Counted from the first letter of the stretch, positions 1-9,265 are shown. The stretch is 64,000 bases of DNA from Ancylobacter polymorphus (GCF_030813495.1 NZ_JAUSUI010000002.1:601152-665151); one strand, 5' to 3'. Translations and numbers: made by a program. The notes: generated from the sequence alone by a model not told the origin.

Positions 1-1035
1 CGACAGAAGATCGATCAGTGGCCCGCCGCCCACCAGCAGCAGCGCGGTGGCCGGCGCGGCGAAGCCGAACCCCCAGGCAAGCACCAGCCGCACCGCGCGG
101 CGAAAGCCCGCCTTGTCCCTGGCGCCGACGCTCTGGCCGCAAATCTGCTCGGCGGCGGTGGAGAAGCCGTCGAGGAAGAAGGCCGAGACCATGACGATGT
201 TATAGAGCACCGCATTGGCGGCGAGCGTCACATCGTCCTGCCGCGCCCCCTGCGCGGTGAAGAACAGCAGCACGCTCATCAGGAGCGCGGTGCGGATCAT
301 GATGTCGCGATTGACCGCCACCGTCTCGATGAGCCGCGTGCGGGCGATGACCGTGTGCCAGGGCACCCGCCAGTCCCGCCCCACCAGCCGCGCGGCGGCA
401 ATGAGCCCGAACAGCGTGCCGGCGATTTCCGCCAGCACATTGGCGCTCGCGGCGCCGGCAATGCCGAAATCCCACCACAGCACCAGAGCGACCGTGGCCA
501 CCGCGTTTACGATGGCGATGAGGATTTGCAGGGCGAGGCCGATATCGGTGCGGGCGATGCCGACCAGCCAGCCCAGCAGGGCGAAATTGGCGATGGCGAA
601 GGGCGCGGAAAGGATGCGCACGGAGAAATACAGCGTCGCCGCCGCGTGCACGCCCTCGCTGGCGCCCATGGCGAGAAAGGCGAGATCGGCCAGCGGCCCG
701 TGCAGCACGATGAGCGCGAGGCCGATGAGAGCGGCGATCAGCAGCGCGCGGATCAGTACCGCCCGCAGTTCCACACTCTCGCCGCGCCCGAGCGCCTGCG
801 CGGTGAGGCCGGCCGTGCCCATGCGGATCGAGCCGAAGATCCAGAAGGCGAAGTCGAACAGCAGCGCGCCCACCGCCACCGCGCCGAGCAGCGTCGCGTC
901 GCCGAGCCGGCCGATGGCGCCGGTGGCCACCAGCCCCAGGATCGGCGTGGTCATCTGCGCCAGCGTCGCCGGCAAGGCGAGGAGGAGGAAGCGCCGGGAG
1001 GTGACCTCCACCCGGCCGGCGGCCGCGAGGCTCAC
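1..1035 (-). CDS. MATE-family efflux transporter (DinF branch), 3' end cut by window edge
   Basis: Inner-membrane exporter of the MATE superfamily, expected to expel cationic drugs or metabolites using an ion gradient. The frame was checked codon by codon and is open from a GTG at 1035 to base 1, giving the first 345 residues of an expected ~450. It is very hydrophobic. The N-terminus reads RRFLLLALPATLAQM, followed by IGRLGDATLLGAVAVGALL, both typical of the first two MATE helices. Near the edge, DGFSTAAEQICGQSVGA matches the loop conserved in the DinF-like branch. The GTG start lies 4 bp after the stop of the upstream small membrane gene, so the two are probably one transcript. Substrate cannot be inferred. 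An alternative ATG lies about 30 codons inside but would remove part of the first helix. Confidence 0.88.
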   Translation of the reverse strand, partial: MSLAAAGRVEVTSRRFLLLALPATLAQMTTPILGLVATGAIGRLGDATLLGAVAVGALLFDFAFWIFGSIRMGTAGLTAQALGRGESVELRAVLIRALLIAALIGLALIVLHGPLADLAFLAMGASEGVHAAATLYFSVRILSAPFAIANFALLGWLVGIARTDIGLALQILIAIVNAVATVALVLWWDFGIAGAASANVLAEIAGTLFGLIAAARLVGRDWRVPWHTVIARTRLIETVAVNRDIMIRTALLMSVLLFFTAQGARQDDVTLAANAVLYNIVMVSAFFLDGFSTAAEQICGQSVGARDKAGFRRAVRLVLAWGFGFAAPATALLLVGGGPLIDLLS

Positions 1036-1039
1036 GGGA

Positions 1040-1309
1040 TCAGCGTCCGCGATTGGCGATGCGCAGGATGAGCCAGAGCGGGATGACGATGACCGCGCCG
1101 AGGATGAAATAGCGCCACAGCCGCTCGATCGCCTCGAAGCTGAAATTGAACAGATGCCGCACCAGGCTTTCCAGGCTGGCGAGGATGTTGAGCGGGTCGA
1201 GCCCCAGCGCGGCGAGGATGACGCCCACCACCACCGAGAGCAGCACGAGCCGCATGAGAACCCAGAAGGGCGAACCGCCCATCCAGCGGGCAAGCTGATT
1301 ATCGGCCAT
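1040..1309 (-). CDS. small DUF6460-like membrane protein
   Basis: An 89-residue protein with two hydrophobic stretches (about residues 15-36 and 66-84) flanking a polar middle, ending in a basic tail. The pattern GGSPFWVLMRLVLLSVVVG near the N-terminus, a central LASLESLVRHLFNFSF segment and FILGAVIVIPLWLILR fits the DUF6460 family of small Hyphomicrobiales membrane proteins, as recalled rather than searched. No function is known. It is the first gene of a two-gene unit with the MATE exporter. Confidence 0.7.
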   Translation of the reverse strand: MADNQLARWMGGSPFWVLMRLVLLSVVVGVILAALGLDPLNILASLESLVRHLFNFSFEAIERLWRYFILGAVIVIPLWLILRIANRGR

Positions 1310-1450
1310 GACTCACATTTCCCCGGCAGGCGAACGCTGCTTCCCTAGCACGGCCGTGGGCCGACGGGGAGCGGCGGCGGGGGACTCGCGGGTTGCAAAG
1401 CCGTCAGTCTAAGCTCTGTGATCCCGCTACCGGATTCGCCGCGTGGCAGA

Positions 1451-3043
1451 ATGACCAGCGACAGAGCAGATATGCGAAACCCTTGCCCCGTCTGCGGCGG
1501 TAGTGAAGTCACCAAAGCCGAGGTGCTGTGGCCCGGACTTGTCGCGGCGTGGGAGTTGTCCCCGGACGAGGTGGCCTATGTGAATCATCAGCAGGGCACC
1601 AAGTGCCGGGACTGCGGCACGCAGATTCGTGGCATGGCTCTGGCGCGCGCCATTCTCGCCTGGATGGGAGAGAATGGGCCTTTGCGCGAGGTGTTGAAAC
1701 GCGACCGCTGGCGCGGCCTGCAGGTCGCCGACATGAATGGCTGTGCCGGCGTGTCGGAGAGTTTCAGCAGGCTGGATGGCTACCAGCGGGCGGATTTCCC
1801 CGATTTCGACATGCAGGACCTGTCCCTGCCCGATGACAGTTTCGATCTGGTGTTCCACTCGGACACGCTCGAGCACATTCCCGACCCGGCAGCGGCGCTG
1901 CGCGAATGCCTGCGCGTGCTCCGGCCAGGTGGCCGCCTGTGCTTCACCGCGCCGGTGATCGTCGGCCGCCTCTCCCGCCGGCGCGACGGCCTGCCGCCGA
2001 GCTATCACGGCTCGCCCGACACGCAGCCGGAGGATTACATCGTCCACAGCGAGTTCGGCGCGGATATCTGGACGCTGCTGGCGGAGATTGGCGCCACCTC
2101 CCTTCACCTCGAGACCGTCGATTATCCCGCCGGACTCGCCTGGTCGGTCGGCCGCCCGGACGAGGCCCGGCGGAGCGGGAGTGAGGCGCGCGCGGTTGCG
2201 CCGCCCGAGATCAAGCCGCCGGAGAATGAGCCACCCGCTGCCCTGCCGGACCCCGTAGCCGATGCGGTGGATGAGGAGGTGTCGCCCGTTCACCTCTATG
2301 ACCAGGATGCGCTGGCGACCCGGCACAATCATGAGTTCATGAACGACCCCGCCTTTCGGCGCGCCTATGCGCGCGGCGTCAAGGCGGCGGAGACCGATTA
2401 TCGCTGGCACTGGCGGGTCCATGTCGGCCTGTGGGCCGCACAGGCGGCCAGTAAGCTGCCGGGCGACTTCGTGGAATGCGGGGTCAATAGGGGCTTCCTC
2501 AGCTCGGCCATCATGGAACTGCTGGACTGGGACCGCACGGGACGGACCTTCCATCTGCTGGACACGTTCAGCGGCATCGACCCGCGCTATGTTTCAGAGG
2601 CCGAGGAGGCCGAGGGCATTCTGGAAAAGAACCGGAAGACCATCGACAGCGGTTTCTATGTGACCTCGGCGGATGCGGCGCGCGCCAATTTCTCCGAATG
2701 GAAGAACCACAGGATCATCGTCGGCGCCGTGCCGGAGACGCTCAGTCAGATCGAGGCCCGGCAGATCGCCTTTCTCAGCATCGACATGAACTGCATGCCG
2801 CCCGAGGTCGCTGCGCTCGCGTATCTCTGGCCCCGGCTGGTCGATGGAGGTTTCATCCTGCTCGACGATTACGCCTATGTCGGCTACCGCCAGCAAAAGC
2901 TCGGCATGGATGCGTGCGCCCGCAAGCTCGGCGTGAGCGTGCTGTCGCTGCCGACCGGCCAGGGGCTGATCATCAAGCCGCCGCGCGCGCCATTGGCCGG
3001 CACAGGGCCGCTCGCGGCAATCAAGCGGCTGTTCCGCGCCTGA
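1451..3043 (+). CDS. zinc-ribbon / class I methyltransferase / TylF-like methyltransferase fusion
   Basis: A 530-residue protein with three parts. Residues 10-60 hold a zinc ribbon with CPVC (C12, C15) and CRDC (C52, C55). Residues ~85-240 are a Methyltransf_11-type SAM domain: DLSLPDDSFDLVFHSDTLEH and LRECLRVLRPGGRLCF are the post-I and motif III regions, although the glycine loop (VADMNGCAG) is degenerate. A Pro/Glu-rich linker (~245-275) leads to a TylF/MycF-like domain (GDFVECGVNRGFLSSAIME, then FHLLDTFSGID, and LLDDYAYVGY), the macrocin O-methyltransferase fold. Together these suggest modification of a sugar or glycan, but the substrate is unknown. A GTG at 1418 and an ATG at 1472 are alternative starts; none has a strong ribosome site. 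The 3' end overlaps the convergent ligase gene by 23 bp. Confidence 0.8.
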   Translation: MTSDRADMRNPCPVCGGSEVTKAEVLWPGLVAAWELSPDEVAYVNHQQGTKCRDCGTQIRGMALARAILAWMGENGPLREVLKRDRWRGLQVADMNGCAGVSESFSRLDGYQRADFPDFDMQDLSLPDDSFDLVFHSDTLEHIPDPAAALRECLRVLRPGGRLCFTAPVIVGRLSRRRDGLPPSYHGSPDTQPEDYIVHSEFGADIWTLLAEIGATSLHLETVDYPAGLAWSVGRPDEARRSGSEARAVAPPEIKPPENEPPAALPDPVADAVDEEVSPVHLYDQDALATRHNHEFMNDPAFRRAYARGVKAAETDYRWHWRVHVGLWAAQAASKLPGDFVECGVNRGFLSSAIMELLDWDRTGRTFHLLDTFSGIDPRYVSEAEEAEGILEKNRKTIDSGFYVTSADAARANFSEWKNHRIIVGAVPETLSQIEARQIAFLSIDMNCMPPEVAALAYLWPRLVDGGFILLDDYAYVGYRQQKLGMDACARKLGVSVLSLPTGQGLIIKPPRAPLAGTGPLAAIKRLFRA

Positions 3044-4673
3044 GGCCGGCTTCGATCATCGCCTCCAGCGTCTCCAGCCGGTCGGCCTCGGCCGGCGGCT
3101 TGTCCCAGCGCAGCCGGGCGATGCGGGGAAAGCGCATGGCAAGGCCGGAGCGGTGGCGGGTGGAGCGCGCCAGCCCTTCAAAGGCGACTTCCAGCACCAG
3201 CCCCTCGGTCGGCGTGTGCACCACCTCGCGCACCGGGCCGAAGCGGTTCACCGTGTGGCGGCGCACGAAGCGGTCGATCTCGATCAATTCGGCATCGGTG
3301 AAGCCGAAATAGGCCTTGCCGACCGGCACCAGTTCGCCCGCTTCGGTCCAGACGCCGAAGGTGTAGTCGGAATAATAGGAAGAGCGCTTGCCATGGCCGC
3401 GCTGGGCATACATCAGCACCGCGTCGACGCTGTGCGGGTCGCGCTTCCATTTCCACCACGGCCCCTTGGGGCGGCCGGGCAAATAGAGGCTGTCGGCGCG
3501 CTTGAGCATCACCCCTTCCACCGCTTCCGCGTCCTCTCCCGCGCCATGGGCGGCGGGGTCGGCGCGGGCGGCGGCGAGCGCATCCCATGTGGGGAAGGGC
3601 ACGAGCGGCGAGAGGTCGAGCCGTCCCTGCGCGGGGTGGGCTGAAATCAGGGCCTCCAGCCGCGCCCGGCGGGCCTCGAAGGGCAGATCGCGTACATCTT
3701 CGCCCGCCTCGATCAGCAGGTCATAGCCGCGGATATGGGCGGGGAACTCCAGCAGCATCTTTGGCGTGACGGCTTTCCGGTTCAGCCGCTGTTGCAGCAC
3801 GTTGAAGGATTGAACCCGCCCCTCGCGCAGGATCAGCAATTCGCCATCCACCACCCCGTCAAAGGCCAGCGCCTCGGCGAGGTCCGGGAACGCGCCGGAG
3901 ATATCCTCGCCGGTGCGGCTGTAGAGCCGCGTCACATGCCGCCCGTCCGGCCCGGCGGCGCGGGCGGCCTGCACGCGGATGCCGTCCCATTTCCATTCGG
4001 CGCGGAAATCGGCGGGGTCGAGCTTGGCGACATCCGCCTCTTCCAGCGGGTGCGAGAGCATGACCGGCCGGAACGGAGCGGGGTCCTCGGTTTCCGGCTT
4101 CGGCCCGCGCCCCTCGGCCCAGGCGAACAGCTCCGCATAGGGCGGCGTCAGCCCCGGCCAGACCAGCTCGATCGCATCGGGCGCATGCTCGCCCAGCGCC
4201 GCCACGGCGGTCTTGGCGAGGCGGGCGGAGACGCCGATGCGCAGGCCGCCGGTGATGAGCTTCAACAGCGCCCAGCGCCCGGTCTCGTCCAGCCGGTCGA
4301 GCAGGGAGGCGAGCACCGCCGGCATCTCGGCGCGGCCCATATGGGTGAGGGCATGGACGATGGCGGAAAGCGGCGGCGGCTCGGTGTCGTTGAGCCCGTG
4401 CGGCGCCGGCCACATCAGCGCCACCGTCTCCGAGAGGTCGCCGACATAGTCATAAGAAAGGGCGAACAGCACCGGATCGGTCCGCTCGCCGATGAGCTGG
4501 CGGATCAGCCCCGGCTTGGCGTTGCGGAAGGAGAGCGCGCCGGTGAGCGCGGCCAGCGCCCAGCCGCGCTCGGGGTCCGGCGTGTGGCGGAAATAATCGG
4601 CGATGAGCCTTATCTTGCCGTTGCGGCGCGGCTCATAGGCGAGGCGGTCGAGCAAGGCGGCGAAGCGGTTCAC
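3021..4673 (-). CDS. ATP-dependent DNA ligase, Lhr/exonuclease-associated type
   Basis: Seals nicks in DNA using ATP. The protein is 550 residues: an N-terminal helical DNA-binding domain (1-200), an adenylation domain with the nucleotidyl lysine in EWKWDGIRV (K228), then RLYSRTGEDISGAFPDL, a later EGVMLKRADSLYLPGRPKGPW-type motif (split here for length: EGVMLK and GPWWKWKRDP), and an OB domain to the end. This is the ligase family that travels with an MBL exonuclease, an Lhr-like helicase and a metallophosphoesterase; all four are present here within 7 kb. Start GTG at 4673 overlaps the exonuclease stop by 4 bp (GTGA), giving translational coupling; longer upstream extensions of the frame lie inside the exonuclease gene. 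Bacterial LigA is expected elsewhere for replication; this enzyme is an accessory repair ligase. Confidence 0.93.
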   Translation of the reverse strand: MNRFAALLDRLAYEPRRNGKIRLIADYFRHTPDPERGWALAALTGALSFRNAKPGLIRQLIGERTDPVLFALSYDYVGDLSETVALMWPAPHGLNDTEPPPLSAIVHALTHMGRAEMPAVLASLLDRLDETGRWALLKLITGGLRIGVSARLAKTAVAALGEHAPDAIELVWPGLTPPYAELFAWAEGRGPKPETEDPAPFRPVMLSHPLEEADVAKLDPADFRAEWKWDGIRVQAARAAGPDGRHVTRLYSRTGEDISGAFPDLAEALAFDGVVDGELLILREGRVQSFNVLQQRLNRKAVTPKMLLEFPAHIRGYDLLIEAGEDVRDLPFEARRARLEALISAHPAQGRLDLSPLVPFPTWDALAAARADPAAHGAGEDAEAVEGVMLKRADSLYLPGRPKGPWWKWKRDPHSVDAVLMYAQRGHGKRSSYYSDYTFGVWTEAGELVPVGKAYFGFTDAELIEIDRFVRRHTVNRFGPVREVVHTPTEGLVLEVAFEGLARSTRHRSGLAMRFPRIARLRWDKPPAEADRLETLEAMIEAGLRRGTAA

Positions 4674-5734
4674 GGTGCCACCTCCGGTGTGGGCGGCGCC
4701 TCCGGGGCGGGGGGGGCGGGCGCGGCGCTCTCGCCCTCCTCCTCGCCATAGCCGACCATGTGCAGCGGCCGGGCGCGCAGCCCTTCCTGCGTCGCCCAAT
4801 GCACCAGCGCGTCCTCCTGCCCGTGGGTGACCCACAGTTCCTCGCAGCCGGTGGCGCGGATGGCGACCTGGAGTTCATCCCAGTCGGCATGGTCGGAAAG
4901 GATCAGCGGCAGCTCGACGCCGTTCTGCCGGGCGCGGGCGCGGATGCGCATCCAGCCGGAGGCGAAGGCGGTGACGGGATCGGGGAAGCGCCGCGACCAT
5001 ACATCGGTGAGCGCGCCGGGCGGGCAGAGCACGACCGCCCCGGCGCGCTCGGCCGGGGTCGCGTCGCGGGCGGGCCGGGTCTCGCCGAGATCGATGCCCT
5101 GCGTGCGGTAATAGGCGGTGAGCTTCTCCATGGCGCCGTGCAGCAGGATCGGCCGGTCATGGCCGGCAGCACGCAGCAGCGCCATCACCCGCTGCGCCTT
5201 GCCGAGCGCATAGGCGCCGACGAGATGCGCGCGCTCGGGAAACAGCGCCAGCGAGTCCATCAGCTTGCCGATCTCCACCGCCGGGGCGGGATGGCGGAAC
5301 ACCGGGAGGCCGAAGGTCGCTTCCGAGATGAAGACATGGCAGGGCACGGGGGCGAAGGGCAAAGCGGTGGGGTCGGTGCCGGGCTTGTAGTCGCCCGAGG
5401 CGACGATGGTGCAGCCGCGCCACTCCAGCGCGATCTGCGCGCTGCCGAGAATATGCCCGGCGGGGTGGAAGGTGACGCCGACGCCGTTCACCTCAATGCG
5501 CGCGCCATAGTCGGCCGCCTGGGTCGTCCCGGCGAAGGCTTCGCCGTAGCGTATGGCCATGATGTCGAGCGTCTGCTGGGTCGCGAGCACGCGGCCATGG
5601 CCGGCGCGGGCATGGTCGGAATGGCCATGGGTGATGAGCGCCCGCGCCACCGGCCGCGTCGGGTCGATGAAGAAGTCGCCGGCTGGCGAGTAAAGCCCCT
5701 GTGGGGTGGTGTGGAGAAGCTCTTCCGGGCGCAT
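4670..5734 (-). CDS. ligase-associated metallo-beta-lactamase-fold exonuclease
   Basis: Predicted nuclease of the MBL/beta-CASP type (354 residues) that works with the adjacent ligase in end processing or break repair. The metal-binding signature THGHSDHA places H36, H38, D40 and H41; FHPAGHILGSAQI and the VASGDYKPG stretch supply further MBL ligands. C-terminal RARARQNGVELPLILSDHAD contains the last conserved Asp/His. The family is known as the putative exonuclease associated with bacterial ATP-dependent ligases. ATG at 5734 is chosen because conserved sequence begins there; the open frame continues 46 codons upstream but across the divergent promoter and into the neighbouring gene. It has only a few bases of leader if the TATATA box at 5744-5749 is the promoter. 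Confidence 0.9.
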   Translation of the reverse strand: MRPEELLHTTPQGLYSPAGDFFIDPTRPVARALITHGHSDHARAGHGRVLATQQTLDIMAIRYGEAFAGTTQAADYGARIEVNGVGVTFHPAGHILGSAQIALEWRGCTIVASGDYKPGTDPTALPFAPVPCHVFISEATFGLPVFRHPAPAVEIGKLMDSLALFPERAHLVGAYALGKAQRVMALLRAAGHDRPILLHGAMEKLTAYYRTQGIDLGETRPARDATPAERAGAVVLCPPGALTDVWSRRFPDPVTAFASGWMRIRARARQNGVELPLILSDHADWDELQVAIRATGCEELWVTHGQEDALVHWATQEGLRARPLHMVGYGEEEGESAAPAPPAPEAPPTPEVAP

Positions 5735-5741
5735 CGTGAAA

Positions 5742-5751
5742 CCTATATAGG
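5742..5751. promoter_or_regulatory. symmetric TATATA box shared by divergent genes
   Basis: The 49-bp gap between the exonuclease (start 5734, minus) and the TPR methyltransferase (start 5784, plus) contains CCTATATAGG, a perfect 10-bp palindrome in an otherwise GC-rich stretch. Because TATATA reads the same on both strands it could act as the -10 box for both genes. Predicted transcripts would have a nearly absent leader on the minus side and about 28 nt on the plus side. No convincing -35 box is visible on either side. Confidence 0.4.
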
Positions 5752-5783
5752 GCGCGCCTCCTCTTTTTTCGCGAGACCCCGCC

Positions 5784-6710
5784 ATGGCCGACGGCCGGCT
5801 CATTCTCTCTTCCGGCGACCCGACGGTCGATCGCCGGATCGACTGGGCGCGTGCGCTGATGGAAGAGGGCAATGCCGCCGACGCGGCGGAGCTTCTCGCC
5901 GAGGCGGTGGCCCGCGCCGGCCACTATGCGCCGGGCTGGTTCCTGCTCGGCGAGGCGCGCGAGGCGGCGGGCGACGCGCCGGGGGCGGGCGAGGCTTTCG
6001 CGCAGGCGCGGGCGCTCGATCCCGCCGACACGCTCGGCGCCACGCTGCGCCTCGCCCGGCTGGAGGGCGAGGTGGCCGGCATGAGCCCGGCCTATGTGCG
6101 CGCGCTGTTCGACCAATATGCCGACCGCTTCGACGCGGCGCTGGCGCGGCTCGACTATCGCGGGCCGGAGGTGATCGAGGCGGGGCTGGCGCAGGCCTGC
6201 GAAAGGCTGGCGCGCCCTTTTGCCTTCGCCCATGGGCTCGATCTCGGCTGCGGCACCGGGCTGGTCGGCGCCCGGCTGGTCGACCGCATCGGCACGATGG
6301 AGGGCGTGGACCTCTCGCCCAACATGGTCGCCCATGCGCGGCGGCGGAAGGTCTATGACGCGCTGGCCGCCGACGAGATGGTCGCCTTCCTCACGGCGCG
6401 CCCGGCGCGCGAGGTGGATCTGATCTTCGCCGGCGACGCCTTCTGCTATCTCGACGACCTCGGCCCGATCCTCGGCGAGAGCCGCCGCGTGCTGGAGCCG
6501 GGCGGGCTGCTCGCCTTCACCACCGAGACCCATGGCGGCGAGGGCGTCCTGCTGCGCGACACGCTGCGCTTCGCCCATGCGGCGGACTATGTGCGCGCCG
6601 AACTCGTCGCCGCCGGCCTTGCGCCGCTCACCCTCGATCCGGTTTCGGTGCGCAAGGAAAAGGAGCAGCCGGTCGCCGGCCTGCTCGTTGTGGCGTTGCG
6701 CGAGGGGTGA
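5784..6710 (+). CDS. TPR-repeat class I SAM-dependent methyltransferase
   Basis: A 308-residue predicted methyltransferase. Residues ~15-85 form two TPR-like helical pairs (ALMEEGNAADAAELLAEAV and EAREAAGDAPGAGEAFAQA, with ALDPAD closing the repeat). The catalytic domain follows: YVRALFDQYADRFDAAL, the SAM-binding GLDLGCGTGLVGARL, EGVDLSPNMVAHARR, then LIFAGDAFCYLDDL and ESRRVLEPGGLLAFTTE. This matches the family of predicted methyltransferases with TPR repeats (COG4976-like). Target unknown. It lies between the ligase/exonuclease pair and the Lhr/PdeM pair, divergent from the former and 38 bp upstream of the latter on the same strand, so it may be co-transcribed with the helicase. Confidence 0.88.
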   Translation: MADGRLILSSGDPTVDRRIDWARALMEEGNAADAAELLAEAVARAGHYAPGWFLLGEAREAAGDAPGAGEAFAQARALDPADTLGATLRLARLEGEVAGMSPAYVRALFDQYADRFDAALARLDYRGPEVIEAGLAQACERLARPFAFAHGLDLGCGTGLVGARLVDRIGTMEGVDLSPNMVAHARRRKVYDALAADEMVAFLTARPAREVDLIFAGDAFCYLDDLGPILGESRRVLEPGGLLAFTTETHGGEGVLLRDTLRFAHAADYVRAELVAAGLAPLTLDPVSVRKEKEQPVAGLLVVALREG

Positions 6711-6748
6711 GGGCTCGCATTTCGCGGGCGAGTCACTAGCTTCTCGCG

Positions 6749-9265
6749 GTGACGATCATGGATGCCGCGCCCGACGATCTCCTGCCCGAGCCGTTCCGAC
6801 GCTGGTTTGCCGGCAGGGGCTGGGCGCCGCGCGCGCATCAGCTGGAACTGCTGGCGCAGGCGCGGGAGGGCCGCTCCACCCTGCTGATCGCGCCCACGGG
6901 CGCGGGTAAGACGCTGGCCGGCTTCCTGCCGAGCCTCGTCGAGCTCGCCGGCCGTCCCACCCCGCGCAACAGCGCCCGCCCGCCCGGCCTGCACACGCTC
7001 TATATCTCGCCGCTGAAGGCGCTGGCCGTCGATGTCGCCCGCAATCTGGAACGGCCGGCGCAGGAAATGGGCTTGGCCGTCCGCATCGAGACCCGCACCG
7101 GCGACACCCCGGCCTCGCGCCGCCAGCGCCAGCGCCGCGACCCGCCGGACATATTGCTCACCACGCCGGAGCAGATCGCGCTGCTGCTCGCTTCCGCCGA
7201 TGCCGAGCCGCTGTTCGCGGACCTGAAGCGCATCGTGCTGGACGAACTCCATGCGCTGGCCGGCTCCAAGCGCGGCGACCTCTTGAGCCTCGGCCTCGCC
7301 CGGCTGCGCGCGATCGCCCCCATGGCGCAGACGGTCGGCCTCTCCGCCACCGTGGCCGATCCCGACACGCTGCGGCGCTGGCTGGTGCCGCAGCGGGGCA
7401 ATGGCGAGATGGGGGAACTGGTGGTGGCCGATCCCGGCGCGGCGCCGGATCTTTCCATGCTCGACAGCGCCGCCCATGTGCCCTGGGCCGGGCACACGGC
7501 GCGCCATTCGCTCAAAGAGATTTACCGCCTGATCGAGCGGCACACGACGACGCTGGTCTTCGTCAACACCCGCATGCAGGCGGAACTGCTGTTCCAGGAG
7601 CTGTGGCACATCAACGACGCCAATCTGCCGATCGCCCTGCATCACGGCTCGCTCGACGTGTCGCAGCGCCGGCGCGTGGAGGCGGCGATGGGCGAGGGCA
7701 AGCTGAAGGCGGTGGTGTGCACCTCCTCGCTCGACCTCGGCATCGACTGGGGCGCGGTGGACCTCGTGGTCAATGTCGGCGCGCCGAAGGGGTCGTCGCG
7801 GCTGATGCAGCGCATCGGCCGGGCCAATCACCGGCTGGACGAGCCAAGCCGCGCGGTGCTGGTGCCGGCCAACCGCTTCGAGGTGCTGGAATGCCGCGCC
7901 GCGCTGGAAGCGGTGCGGGCGGGGGCGCAGGACAGCGCGGTGGTGCGGTCCGGCGCGCTCGACGTGCTGGCGCAGCATGTGCTCGGCATGGCCTGCGCCG
8001 GGCCGTTCGAGGCGGATGCACTGTTCGCGGAAATCGCCTCCGCCGAGCCCTATGCCGACCTCTCCCGCGCCGATTTCGACGATGTCGTCGGCTTCAACGC
8101 CACCGGCGGCTATGCGCTGCGCGCCTATGAGCGCTTCGCCCGCATCCGCCAGAGGAAGGACGGAAGCTGGCGCGTCGCCAATCCGCAGGTGGCGCAGCAA
8201 TACCGGCTGAATGTTGGCACGATCGTCGAATCCACCATGCTGAAAGTGCGCCTCGCCAGCGCCAAATCGCGCTATGGCGGGCGGGTGCTGGGCGAGGTGG
8301 AGGAGTATTTCGTCGAGACGATGAGCCCCGGCGACACCTTCGTCTTTGCCGGCGAGGTGCTGGAATATCTCACCATCCACGAGAACGAGGTGCGCGTCGC
8401 CCGCACCAGCGCCAAGGAGCCGCGCGTTCCCTCCTATGCCGGCGGCAAGTTTCCGCTCTCCACCTTCCTCGCCGCGCGGGTGCGGGCGCTGCTCTCCGCG
8501 CCGGAGCGCTGGCGGAGCCTGCCGGGCCAAGTGCGCGACTGGCTGGAACTGCAGAAGCTGCGCTCCCGCCTGCCGGGGCGGGAAGACCTGCTGGTCGAGA
8601 CCTTTCCGCGCGGCGACCGCTACCATCTCGTCGCCTATCCCTTCGAGGGAAGGCTCGCCCATCAGACGCTCGGCATGCTGCTGACCCGCCGGCTCGACCG
8701 CGCCGGGCTGCACCCGCTCGGCTTCATGGCCAATGACTACGCGCTGGTGATTTACGGCGTCTCCGACATGTCGCTGGCCACCGCCCAAGGACGGCTCTCG
8801 CTGGACGCGCTGTTCGACGCCGACATGCTCGGCGACGATCTGGAGGAATGGCTGGCGGAATCGGCGCTGATGAAGCGCACCTTCCGCCAATGCGCGGTCA
8901 TTGCCGGGCTGATCGAGCGGCGTTTCCCCGGCAAGGAGAAGAATTCCCGCCAGGTGACCATGTCCACCGATCTCGTCTATGACGTGCTGCGCCGGCACGA
9001 GCCGGGCCATGTGCTGCTGCGCGCGGCGCGGGCGGATGCGGCGACGGGCCTGTTGGACATTCGTCGGCTCTCGGACATGCTCGCCCGTATCAGAGGCCGA
9101 ATCGACCATGTCGCCCTGCCGCGCGTGTCGCCGCTGGCGGTGCCGGTGATGCTGGAGATCGGCCGCGAAATGGTGGCGGGCGGGGCGTCGGAGGCGCTAT
9201 TGGCCGAGGCCGAGGACGAACTGATCCGGGAGGCGATGGACGGTGCAGGCGAGGGAAGCGGTTGA
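6749..9265 (+). CDS. lhr: ligase-associated DEXH helicase (Lhr-like)
   Basis: Superfamily 2 DNA helicase of 838 residues. The N-terminal RecA domain has Q-motif-like RAHQLELLAQAREG, Walker A APTGAGKT (G51-T55), motif Ib LLTTPEQ, Walker B LDELHAL and motif III GLSATV. The second RecA domain has VFVNTRMQAELLF, ALHHGSL, VVCTSSLDLGIDWG and MQRIGRANHR (motif VI). The C-terminal half is the Lhr-specific winged-helix/beta-barrel region ending in DELIREAMDG. This is the short, ligase-associated Lhr (about 830 residues), not the ~1500-residue Lhr-HR. Start is GTG 6749 or ATG 6758. It overlaps pdeM by 23 bp, indicating coupled expression. Confidence 0.94.
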   Translation: MTIMDAAPDDLLPEPFRRWFAGRGWAPRAHQLELLAQAREGRSTLLIAPTGAGKTLAGFLPSLVELAGRPTPRNSARPPGLHTLYISPLKALAVDVARNLERPAQEMGLAVRIETRTGDTPASRRQRQRRDPPDILLTTPEQIALLLASADAEPLFADLKRIVLDELHALAGSKRGDLLSLGLARLRAIAPMAQTVGLSATVADPDTLRRWLVPQRGNGEMGELVVADPGAAPDLSMLDSAAHVPWAGHTARHSLKEIYRLIERHTTTLVFVNTRMQAELLFQELWHINDANLPIALHHGSLDVSQRRRVEAAMGEGKLKAVVCTSSLDLGIDWGAVDLVVNVGAPKGSSRLMQRIGRANHRLDEPSRAVLVPANRFEVLECRAALEAVRAGAQDSAVVRSGALDVLAQHVLGMACAGPFEADALFAEIASAEPYADLSRADFDDVVGFNATGGYALRAYERFARIRQRKDGSWRVANPQVAQQYRLNVGTIVESTMLKVRLASAKSRYGGRVLGEVEEYFVETMSPGDTFVFAGEVLEYLTIHENEVRVARTSAKEPRVPSYAGGKFPLSTFLAARVRALLSAPERWRSLPGQVRDWLELQKLRSRLPGREDLLVETFPRGDRYHLVAYPFEGRLAHQTLGMLLTRRLDRAGLHPLGFMANDYALVIYGVSDMSLATAQGRLSLDALFDADMLGDDLEEWLAESALMKRTFRQCAVIAGLIERRFPGKEKNSRQVTMSTDLVYDVLRRHEPGHVLLRAARADAATGLLDIRRLSDMLARIRGRIDHVALPRVSPLAVPVMLEIGREMVAGGASEALLAEAEDELIREAMDGAGEGSG

